From positions 1 to 5,893 of the forward strand of contig DAOVZP010000117.1 of NCBI GenBank assembly GCA_030635045.1: a stretch of 5,893 bases of DNA, written 5' to 3'. The DNA comes from Bacteroidota bacterium. Lineage in GTDB: Bacteria; Bacteroidota; Bacteroidia; Bacteroidales; B18-G4. Each line of letters begins with the position of its first letter. Positions within the stretch are counted from its first letter, which is position 1. The position numbers and the translations under genes are program-made. The notes under the pieces were generated by a model. It did no database searches. It saw only the letters and a list, made by a program, of their open reading frames with translations, and had not been told where the DNA came from. Shown here piece after piece: positions 1-5,893 of this stretch.

Positions 1-1
1 A

Positions 2-106
2 AATATGAACCTTCACGGGATATTGGGTGTTACTGCCAGTGCTGTGATCACGTGCTCTGAGATAGTAGGATTGCAATACCTTACAAACAAGATCTCTAAT
101 GGCTAA
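2..106 (+). CDS. C-terminal end of an unidentified upstream gene (5' partial)
   Basis: This frame is open from the window edge to a TAA at 104-106 and encodes about 34 residues, including LHGILGVTASAVITCSEIVG near the end. The other two forward frames stop early, at 6-8 and at 58-60. The stop overlaps the start of the next gene by 8 bases (ATGGCTAA), which is the same arrangement as at the next junction and is the main reason to treat it as a real gene. The tail is glycine- and alanine-rich with a hydrophobic helix-like stretch. That loosely recalls the C-terminal helix of phytoene-desaturase-type FAD oxidoreductases, but a match this short cannot identify a family. It probably belongs to the same operon and pathway as the two genes that follow. 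Confidence 0.6.
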   Translation, partial: NMNLHGILGVTASAVITCSEIVGLQYLTNKISNG

Positions 107-1784
107 TAAAAGAAGGCGTAAAATATGGTTATATATACTGGCTGGCCTTGTAGCCATAATCGTAGCCTTTGTCATTTATTATAACATGGTAACCAGGATC
201 GATCCACCCACAGAGCTAGACCCTTTGAAAATGGGATATGAGCGGGAAATGATCGAACCGGGCTTCTATCGCTGTGAAGAAAGCTGGCTCAGGATCAACG
301 ATTACGGTTTATGGGAGTTATATATTGAAGGCAAACCTTTCGAGCTGGGAGTTATTAACGGGATACTGGCCACTGAGTTGGTGCAGGCCCAGGAGGACGC
401 TTTTGTTGACCAGATCAAGGTGATGATCCCTTCAGAATCATATCTTAAGTTCCTGAAATACTTTCTTGCCTGGTTTAACAAGGATCTCGATACCTACATC
501 GCTCATGAGTATCTATTGGAAATATACGGCATTTCGGCATTTGCATCGCAAAATTATGGTTTCATCGGCCCGAAATATGACCGGATATTAAATTACCATG
601 CGGCACATGACATTGGCCATGCACTGCAGAATATGAACCTGGTAAAATGCACTGCTTTTGGGGTGTGGGATGAAAGATCATCAGACAGTTCACTGCTTAT
701 TGGCCGGAATTTTGACTTTTATGTGGGGGATGCCTTTGCAGAAAATAAGATCATTGCCTTTGTGAATCCCGATCAGGGATATAAATTCGCCAGTATCACC
801 TGGGCAGGAATGATCGGCGTGGTATCGGGAATGAATGAAAAAGGCCTGACGGTAAGCCTGAATTCAGCAAAATCTGATATCCCCTTCGGGGCAAGGACAC
901 CGGTGTCCATCATTGCCAGGGAGGTTCTGCAATATGCCTCCAATATTGAAGAAGCTTATGAAATTATCTCTGCACGAAAATCATTTGTTTCAGAAAGTTT
1001 CCTGATCGGATCAGCGATCGATCACAAAGCCGTGGTCATTGAAAAATCGACAGACAATACTGTTTTATTCGATCCCGGCACCAATTATATCATTCAAACA
1101 AATCATTTCCAGTCAGAATTTTTCATGGAAGATCCTTTGAATATTGAAAACCTTGAAAATGAGACCAGCCTGTACCGCTACGAAAGGGTGAAAGAGTTGC
1201 TGGATATAGAAAATCAAATTGATCGGCTTGATGCCGCTGCCATTCTTCGCGACCGCAATGGAAAAGGGGATGTAAATATTGGAAATGGAAATGAAAAAGC
1301 CATCAATCAGCTGATCGCGCATCATTCCATTATTTTTAAACCGGGGAAAAGGGAATTCTGGATCAGCACTGCCCCATGGCAGCTTGGCACTTATTTATGT
1401 TACAACCTGGATTCAGTTTTTGGCAATTTTGAGAATAATGATAATCGATCTTTTTATATTGCTGATAAAAGTATTCCGGCTGATACATTCCTCTCTAAAG
1501 ACGCTTATGTGAACTTCCTGCATTACCGGGAACTCTTAAAAGTTTTTCAGGATGCGATCAAATATGAAAACCATGTTGACGAGGAAGAAAGCCTGGTGGT
1601 AGAATTTATAAATGCCAATACTGAATTCTTTCATGTATATTCTACCCTGGGGCTATATTATCAGGGGCTGGAGAATTGCAAAGAAGCTGCTAAATATTAT
1701 AAATTAGCACTTGAAAAAGAAGTTTCTTCTGCCAACGAGAGAGAAGATATCATAAACAGATTAAAGGAATGCCGTGATGAGTGA
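99..1784 (+). CDS. Membrane-anchored C45-type (penicillin acyltransferase-like) Ntn hydrolase with C-terminal TPR-like segment
   Basis: Predicted 561-residue member of the peptidase C45 / acyl-CoA:6-aminopenicillanate acyltransferase-like family, whose members are Ntn hydrolases that cleave or transfer acyl groups at amide or ester bonds using an N-terminal Cys. Residues 1-9 are basic (KRRRK) and about 10-28 form one transmembrane helix, so the rest is probably periplasmic. Family signatures appear in order: GKPFELGVINGIL at 78-90, the candidate nucleophile Cys184 in KCTAFGVW, GRNFDF at 202-207, SGMNEKGL at 243-250 with LNSA just after, and NHF at 335-337. The region around 513-546 (YSTLGLYYQGLENCKEAAKYY) resembles one TPR repeat. 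The fungal enzyme is about 357 residues, so this protein has long N- and C-terminal additions. It carries Lys, not Gly, before the Cys, so self-processing is uncertain. The ATG at 99 overlaps the upstream stop, and the 3' end overlaps the ligase gene. The family call is fairly secure; the substrate is unknown. Confidence 0.82.
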   Translation: MANKRRRKIWLYILAGLVAIIVAFVIYYNMVTRIDPPTELDPLKMGYEREMIEPGFYRCEESWLRINDYGLWELYIEGKPFELGVINGILATELVQAQEDAFVDQIKVMIPSESYLKFLKYFLAWFNKDLDTYIAHEYLLEIYGISAFASQNYGFIGPKYDRILNYHAAHDIGHALQNMNLVKCTAFGVWDERSSDSSLLIGRNFDFYVGDAFAENKIIAFVNPDQGYKFASITWAGMIGVVSGMNEKGLTVSLNSAKSDIPFGARTPVSIIAREVLQYASNIEEAYEIISARKSFVSESFLIGSAIDHKAVVIEKSTDNTVLFDPGTNYIIQTNHFQSEFFMEDPLNIENLENETSLYRYERVKELLDIENQIDRLDAAAILRDRNGKGDVNIGNGNEKAINQLIAHHSIIFKPGKREFWISTAPWQLGTYLCYNLDSVFGNFENNDNRSFYIADKSIPADTFLSKDAYVNFLHYRELLKVFQDAIKYENHVDEEESLVVEFINANTEFFHVYSTLGLYYQGLENCKEAAKYYKLALEKEVSSANEREDIINRLKECRDE

Positions 1785-3084
1785 TCCAATGAAAAATATT
1801 CCGGAAATAGAAAGCAGGCCACAGCAAGAGATCAGGGCTTTTCAGGATGAGCGGCTAAAGGAAATGCTGGCATATATCAGTCTGAATTCTCCATATTATT
1901 CAAGGATGTTCAATAATTCCGGAATTGATATTGCCGGGATCAATGGGATCGCTGACCTGTCTTCTTTACCGGTAACAAGCAAGGATGACCTTCATAAATA
2001 TAATGATGAGTTTATTTGTGTACCACGGGAAAAGATCATCGACCTTATCACCACTTCAGGCACACTGGGCGATCCGGTAACCTTTGCCATGACCGACAAG
2101 GACCTCGACAGGCTGGCATACAATGAGTATCTTTCACTTTCCTGTGCCGGTGCTGATGAGCATGATACTTTTCAGCTGATGACCACCATCGACCGCCGGT
2201 TTATGGCCGGACTGGCATATTTTCTCGGAGCCCGCCGCCTGGGATCGGGTATCATCAGGGTGGGCAATGGCATGCCTGAGCTGCAATGGGATACTATCAG
2301 GAGGATGAAACCGAGCGCATTTATTGTGGTGCCATCCTTTCTTTTAAAATTGATCGAATACGCTGAGGAAAACAATATCGATTACCGCAATACGGGCGTT
2401 AAAAAGGCAATATGCATTGGCGAAAACCTTCGCAACCCAGATTTTACATTCACCACCCTGGGCAAGAGAATCCTTGATAAGTGGGACATAGAGCTATACT
2501 CCACCTACGCCTCAACCGAGATGAGCACTGCTTTCACGGAATGTGAACATGCTGTAGGCGGACACCAGCATCCTGAGCTGATCATCGTTGAGTTCCTGGA
2601 TGACAACAACAATCCTGTTGCTGAAGGAGAAGCCGGAGAGGTAACTGTTACCACCCTGGGAGTGGAAGGCATGCCGCTGCTCAGGTTCAGGACCGGTGAC
2701 ATCTGCTATCACTATACCGAAGCCTGTGCATGCGGAAGGACTACCACCCGGCTCGGCCCTGTTGTCGGTCGTAAAAAACAAATGATCAAATTCAAGGGAA
2801 CCACCCTGTATCCTCCTGCCCTGTTTGACATCCTTGACAATGTCGATGGTATTGTAAATTATGTGGTGGAAGTGTTCACGAACGAGCTCGGGACTGATGA
2901 GATCCGGATCAGGGTTGGAGCAAAACAGCCGGATGAAGAATTTGCCGGCAGGCTGAAAGGCCATTTCCGCGCGAAACTCCGTGTGGCTCCTTCTATTATT
3001 TTCGACTCGGTAGATAATATCGAAAATATCCGGTTCCCGGAAGATAACCGGAAAGCTGTCAACTTCATTGATAAGAGGGAATAG
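1777..3084 (+). CDS. Phenylacetate-CoA ligase-type (PaaK-like) adenylate-forming enzyme
   Basis: Predicted 435-residue soluble acyl-adenylate-forming enzyme of the PaaK-like branch. It would activate a carboxylic acid with ATP and pass it to CoA or a carrier protein. Visible motifs are the ATP-binding loop TTSGTLGDP at 92-100, YSTYASTEM at 241-249 (the aromatic-x-x-x-x-T-E motif contacting the adenylate), RFRTGD at 303-308 with the ribose-binding Asp, CACGRT at 317-322, and VVGRKKQMIKFKG at 329-341 leading into the C-terminal subdomain. Lys426 near the end (NRKAVNF) is the candidate for the catalytic lysine. Cys256, His263 or His265, Cys317 and Cys319 are spaced like a structural metal site, which is an inference. 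Length is normal for PaaK relatives (about 430-440). ATG 1777 is preferred because it gives an 8-base ATGAGTGA overlap and follows AAAGGA at 1764-1769; GTG 1774 and ATG 1789 are alternatives. No carrier-protein domain is fused. The acid substrate cannot be deduced. Confidence 0.88.
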   Translation: MSDPMKNIPEIESRPQQEIRAFQDERLKEMLAYISLNSPYYSRMFNNSGIDIAGINGIADLSSLPVTSKDDLHKYNDEFICVPREKIIDLITTSGTLGDPVTFAMTDKDLDRLAYNEYLSLSCAGADEHDTFQLMTTIDRRFMAGLAYFLGARRLGSGIIRVGNGMPELQWDTIRRMKPSAFIVVPSFLLKLIEYAEENNIDYRNTGVKKAICIGENLRNPDFTFTTLGKRILDKWDIELYSTYASTEMSTAFTECEHAVGGHQHPELIIVEFLDDNNNPVAEGEAGEVTVTTLGVEGMPLLRFRTGDICYHYTEACACGRTTTRLGPVVGRKKQMIKFKGTTLYPPALFDILDNVDGIVNYVVEVFTNELGTDEIRIRVGAKQPDEEFAGRLKGHFRAKLRVAPSIIFDSVDNIENIRFPEDNRKAVNFIDKRE

Positions 3085-3092
3085 TAACGCTT

Positions 3093-5546
3093 TTAATCAT
3101 TTATACTAAGACCTAGTACGATCCCTGTTCTTACGTTCTTTCCTGCATCATATCCTGCTACAAAGTCGACCCGGAAGAAGGTGAATATATTCTCTATTCC
3201 GGCACTGATCTCGAAATAATTGTTTTTAAATTCAGAAGTAAAGTACCTGAAACCTACGACTGCTTTCCATTTAGCCTTGCGGATCAGCGGCAGTTTGTTG
3301 AATATAAAGCCATTGAAATGATGCTCTGCAGTTGCCTCCACATAGCTTTTGTTTGTTGAGTGTGAATAATAGTCGAGCAGCTGAAAGGCATTTAGCCCGA
3401 ACTTGCCGAAGATGGTACGGTTGCCATTGAAATGATGGTAGTCCATAAATTCCATTTCCCGGTTATTAATGAAGGTGCCATACAATCCTCTGTATTCCAT
3501 GGTGCCGAAAGCCCCTATCTTCTGGTTTCCTTCAATACTCAATTTCAGCACATCATAATCCACATCACTGCCCAGAAATCCGGGAATCCCTTTAATATAG
3601 ACAATCACGAGATCAGGATACTTTGATCCGATGATGGATTTTTCAGGTATGGACATATACTTCTGGAATATTCTTATCCTCAGTCCGACATAGATCTTAA
3701 AGGATTTATTCCATGAGAAGGCAGGGCCTTCATTTAACGGATCCTGGGGATCATTGCTGGTAAAACGGTTCTTGCTGCTCTTAACCCAGGAATAATTCGT
3801 GGTATTCACCAGGGGCGCCCTTCCGGCATACTCCAGCCCGGCATTTAGAAATATACCATTTGTAAGTTCGGAAGAATGAGTTATGCCAATCCAGCTTTTC
3901 TCATATAACTTCATGTAGTTATTGCCGTCAAGCAATGTGTACAATGTATTTACCAGGGGTGAGATGGGGTTCAGGGCATTGTATTGCACAGGTTTTATTC
4001 CACCGGAAAGGCCAAGCCTTGCCGATTTATTCTGGTTATACCTGTATGATGATGCCAGGCTGTACCCCCAGCGATAATTGGAGAAACCATATGAAACCTC
4101 CTGATTGATCCACAAGCGGTCCTTATTGGAGAATGTTTTGGAAAAACCAGTGCGAAGATAAAGGTTCAGGCCCTGTACCGTGTTGAAACTTAATGTGGTT
4201 ACCGGTGAGCCGATGCTGTAACTGGTACTGTCGTGTCGCCGGTAGTAGCTATACCCCGAAATAAATGCTCCCCATTTGATCTTATTGCTTTTACGGTCCA
4301 TCGAATCAAGGTACTCTTTCGAACTGTGCAGTTTCTGTATGCTATCCTCTTTGAAGTAGTTTCTTTTTTCCTCAGCAGTAAGCGGGATCGGGCGATTTTC
4401 TTCCCAGTACAGTGAATCCTTCTTATTGGCATCTTCATTGGCTTTTACGATCTCGTTGCCAAAATACCTCCGCTCAAAATCATTATTGAAAATATAGTCG
4501 GTAAACTGTGAGTGGAAAATGCCATTGCCGGCAAAGCGTTTGCCAAAAATATTGACAGAAAAATAAAACTGTAACCTTTGTGTAAGCTGCATCCAGGTAG
4601 TATCGCTGACCGGAACCATGGTTTTTGCAATTTTTACCGAATCGATGAAGCGCAAATTGGCATCCTTGCCAATATTCATGTCGAGGCTATGCATTCTCCA
4701 CGAATCCTCAATTATATAAATGTAACCACTGAATACAGGATCGATCTTTCGTTTCGGTATTACCTTTATCTTGTTTACGATATAATCATCTTCAAAATAT
4801 CTTCCTTCCAGCCGATAGTGATAATAGAATAAGGCATTGGAGGCAATAGGCGAAATAAAGCCCTTTTTATCCATATCTACCGGGATGATGATCTTGTTGT
4901 TATAAAAGTTCGACATGAAAAAGGTGATGAAGTTGAAACCGAATCCCTGGTTATCACCACTAACCATCACCGATATCATTTCTTCCTTGAATTTATCAGG
5001 TTGCTCAAAACTGATGATCGATTCCGACTCGGACAGATATATAATGCCAATGAGGGAATCGCTTTTTGTGTTCAGTGAGTCCCCGAACATCTTATCCGGC
5101 GCTTCTGTGATCCTGAAAATGCCTTTTGTATATGCTTCACACTTGTAGTTATCCACCTGTTTCAGATAATGTTTTCGCATCCTGATGGCATTCCTGATAA
5201 TCCGATAGGCCGGATCCTCGGCATCAGCGGAGATCACAACCTCATCAAGAGAAACTTCTTCTGTCTCAAGCCGGATATTCAGTGAGAGGGGACTGTCGCT
5301 CAATATTATCGTTTCATGGTGCTGCCGGTATCCGACGTATTGGAAGATGAGCTCATATTCTCCGGCAGGCAACTCCAGCTCAAAGTATCCTTCCGGGTTT
5401 GAGGCCGTACCAATGGTAGTTCCCAGTATATACACACTGGCAAAGGGGAGTGGCTCACCCGCTTCGTTAGTAATATATCCGCTGATAAGCCCTGCATGGG
5501 AAGCATGGCAAAATAAGGCCAGTAAAAGAATAATCCATATTCGCAT
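3093..5546 (-). CDS. Secreted/outer-membrane DUF5686 protein with N-terminal carboxypeptidase-regulatory-like domain
   Basis: Predicted 817-residue protein. ATG at 5544-5546 is chosen because it gives a clean signal peptide, MRIWIILLLALFCHASHA, with probable cleavage after Ala18; a TTG six codons upstream would spoil the short N-region. Cys13 is not in a good lipobox (Phe precedes it), so a lipoprotein is unlikely. Residues 19-96 form a CarboxypepD_reg-like beta-sandwich (SGYITNEAGEPLPFASVYI, GYFELELPAGEYEL, YVGY), followed by SLDEVVISA, the linker also seen in SusC-type proteins. DUF5686 then starts at about 110 with DPAYRIIRNAIRMRKHYL and runs to the end. The second half is rich in alternating aromatic/polar strands, consistent with an outer-membrane beta-barrel. 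The length matches the family (roughly 800-850). The molecular function of DUF5686 proteins is not established to my knowledge. The gene appears monocistronic in this window, convergent with the ligase gene and divergent from the FISUMP-like gene. Confidence 0.88.
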   Translation of the reverse strand: MRIWIILLLALFCHASHAGLISGYITNEAGEPLPFASVYILGTTIGTASNPEGYFELELPAGEYELIFQYVGYRQHHETIILSDSPLSLNIRLETEEVSLDEVVISADAEDPAYRIIRNAIRMRKHYLKQVDNYKCEAYTKGIFRITEAPDKMFGDSLNTKSDSLIGIIYLSESESIISFEQPDKFKEEMISVMVSGDNQGFGFNFITFFMSNFYNNKIIIPVDMDKKGFISPIASNALFYYHYRLEGRYFEDDYIVNKIKVIPKRKIDPVFSGYIYIIEDSWRMHSLDMNIGKDANLRFIDSVKIAKTMVPVSDTTWMQLTQRLQFYFSVNIFGKRFAGNGIFHSQFTDYIFNNDFERRYFGNEIVKANEDANKKDSLYWEENRPIPLTAEEKRNYFKEDSIQKLHSSKEYLDSMDRKSNKIKWGAFISGYSYYRRHDSTSYSIGSPVTTLSFNTVQGLNLYLRTGFSKTFSNKDRLWINQEVSYGFSNYRWGYSLASSYRYNQNKSARLGLSGGIKPVQYNALNPISPLVNTLYTLLDGNNYMKLYEKSWIGITHSSELTNGIFLNAGLEYAGRAPLVNTTNYSWVKSSKNRFTSNDPQDPLNEGPAFSWNKSFKIYVGLRIRIFQKYMSIPEKSIIGSKYPDLVIVYIKGIPGFLGSDVDYDVLKLSIEGNQKIGAFGTMEYRGLYGTFINNREMEFMDYHHFNGNRTIFGKFGLNAFQLLDYYSHSTNKSYVEATAEHHFNGFIFNKLPLIRKAKWKAVVGFRYFTSEFKNNYFEISAGIENIFTFFRVDFVAGYDAGKNVRTGIVLGLSIND

Positions 5547-5583
5547 CAAGACAAATATAACCAATAAGCATCTTCCTTGTAGG

Positions 5584-5603
5584 ATCCGGCCTGAAACCCG
5601 GAT
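5584..5603 (-). repeat. Inverted repeat ATCCGG / CCGGAT in the DUF5686 leader
   Basis: Six-base arms at 5584-5589 and 5598-5603 are separated by 8 bases and could form a GC-rich hairpin. No T-run follows on either strand, so it does not look like an intrinsic terminator. If the -7 box at 5610-5617 is used, the hairpin would sit at the very 5' end of the DUF5686 message, where it could protect or regulate it. The role is an inference. Confidence 0.35.
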
Positions 5604-5609
5604 TTAATT

Positions 5610-5617
5610 CAAATATA
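5610..5617 (-). promoter_or_regulatory. Possible Bacteroidota -7 box for the DUF5686 gene
   Basis: On the minus strand these bases read TATATTTG, which fits the TAnnTTTG -7 consensus of Bacteroidota housekeeping promoters. Transcription would begin around 5600-5605 and give a leader of about 55-60 bases. No TTG -33 element is visible at the expected spacing. A second identical box at 5552-5559 lies only 5 bases from the ATG and would give an almost leaderless message. The assignment is tentative. Confidence 0.35.
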
Positions 5618-5707
5618 ATCATTATTAAAGTGAATTGGAAATTCTGGCACCATCCTTGCAAAATCGTTTTCAGTAAAATCATCCGGATTCTGATAAAAAT
5701 TGATTTA

Positions 5708-5719
5708 TTTTGTACAAAA
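5708..5719. promoter_or_regulatory. Perfect 12-bp palindrome TTTTGTACAAAA upstream of the FISUMP-like gene
   Basis: The 12 bases are exactly self-complementary and end 11 bases before the ATG at 5731. They overlap TATTTTG at 5706-5712, which is one base short of the TAnnTTTG -7 consensus, so a protein bound here could affect transcription of the FISUMP-like gene. The surrounding DNA is very AT-rich, so chance symmetry is a real possibility. Confidence 0.35.
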
Positions 5720-5730
5720 AATTTTATTAC

Positions 5731-5893
5731 ATGAAACGAATAAAAATCTACCTCCCCCTTCTGCTGATGCTTTTTTCGTTTTTGCAGGTTTCAGCACAGG
5801 ATACTGATTTCTTTATAGATGAAAGGGATGATAATATTTATTTAGTTGCCAAATTCAATAACCTATGGTGGATGTGCCAAAACCTCAAATATG
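5731..5893 (+). CDS. Secreted FISUMP-like protein, N-terminal part (3' partial)
   Basis: The ATG at 5731 opens a frame that runs off the window after 54 codons. Residues 1-22 form a clear type I signal peptide: basic MKRIK, a hydrophobic core of about 13 residues, then VSA with probable cleavage before Gln23, giving the SAQD junction very common in Bacteroidota exported proteins. After a short acidic stretch, DNIYLVAKFNNLWWMCQNLKY at 34-54 matches the opening of the Fibrobacter succinogenes major paralogous (FISUMP) domain, normally of the form G-x-x-Y-x-x-V-x-I-G-x-Q-x-W-M-A-E-N-L-x-Y. Two departures are Cys49 where Ala is usual and NNL instead of GNQ. FISUMP proteins are exported surface or extracellular proteins with no firmly known biochemical role. 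The rest lies outside the window, so total length and further domains, such as a C-terminal sorting signal, are unknown. Confidence 0.75.
   Translation, partial: MKRIKIYLPLLLMLFSFLQVSAQDTDFFIDERDDNIYLVAKFNNLWWMCQNLKY

Larger units (their letters stand above)
5547..5730. other. Divergent intergenic region (184 bases)
   Basis: This AT-rich spacer separates the minus-strand DUF5686 gene from the plus-strand FISUMP-like gene and must carry both promoters. It holds two TATATTTG boxes on the minus strand, an ATCCGG/CCGGAT hairpin, a separate ATCCGGAT palindrome at 5681-5688, and a TTTTGTACAAAA palindrome near the plus-strand start. A 5-3-5 inverted repeat (GAATT gga AATTC) lies at 5632-5644. No credible small gene or RNA gene was seen. 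Confidence 0.75.

Noticed and set aside
2512..2964. 150-codon open frame on the minus strand inside the ligase gene
   Set aside because: It lies wholly antisense to a gene with intact adenylate-forming motifs and its translation shows no recognisable domain; it is a shadow frame.
3105..3117. Small inverted repeat ACTA/TAGT just past the convergent stops as a terminator
   Set aside because: The arms are only four bases, AT-rich, and not followed by a T-run.
5547..5564. Upstream TTG start for the DUF5686 gene, adding six residues
   Set aside because: The internal ATG at 5544-5546 gives a standard signal peptide with a basic start, whereas the extension adds hydrophobic residues before Arg and uses a rarer start codon.
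5347..5607. 86-codon plus-strand frame across the DUF5686 gene start
   Set aside because: It is antisense to the signal peptide and regulatory-like domain of the DUF5686 protein, and its product has no family resemblance.
5615..5625. ATAATCATTAT dyad in the spacer as an operator
   Set aside because: Short AT-only symmetry is expected by chance in such AT-rich DNA, and it overlaps the candidate -7 box.
5467..5682. 71-codon minus-strand frame covering the DUF5686 leader
   Set aside because: It overlaps the well-supported DUF5686 start in another frame and has no signal peptide or recognisable domain; a leader peptide cannot be argued from this.
1..5893. Defence system, CRISPR array, transposon or tRNA
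   Set aside because: No spaced direct repeats, transposase motifs, terminal inverted repeats or tRNA-like cloverleaf were seen on either strand.

Overview
The window looks like chromosomal DNA of a member of the Bacteroidota. The evidence is a DUF5686 outer-membrane protein with an N-terminal carboxypeptidase-regulatory-like domain, a secreted protein that begins like the FISUMP family, an absence of consistent Shine-Dalgarno sequences, and AT-rich spacers with TAnnTTTG-like boxes. The order or genus cannot be decided from the sequence.

Layout: (1) Bases 2-3084, plus strand, hold the distal part of an operon whose promoter lies to the left of the window. It contains the last 34 codons of an unidentified gene, then a membrane-anchored C45/penicillin-acyltransferase-like Ntn hydrolase with a C-terminal TPR-like segment, then a phenylacetate-CoA-ligase-type adenylate-forming enzyme. 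Both junctions are 8-base ATG/stop overlaps (ATGGCTAA and ATGAGTGA), so the three genes are probably translationally coupled. (2) Bases 3093-5546, minus strand, hold a complete 817-residue secreted or outer-membrane DUF5686 protein, convergent with the operon and separated from it by only 8 bases. (3) Bases 5547-5730 are a divergent spacer with short dyad symmetries, including a perfect 12-bp palindrome. (4) Bases 5731-5893, plus strand, hold the start of a secreted protein cut by the window edge, with a WWMCQNLKY motif typical of FISUMP domains.

How the genes could work together: the ligase would activate a carboxylic acid as acyl-AMP and then as a thioester, and the C45 protein could transfer an acyl group to, or remove one from, an amine or alcohol. 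This pairing suggests a small-molecule or lipid acylation pathway, possibly resembling the acyl-ester pigment or lipid clusters common in Bacteroidota. The substrate cannot be read from the sequence. The DUF5686 gene and the FISUMP-like gene appear to be separate transcription units. No RNA genes, mobile elements or CRISPR arrays were seen.
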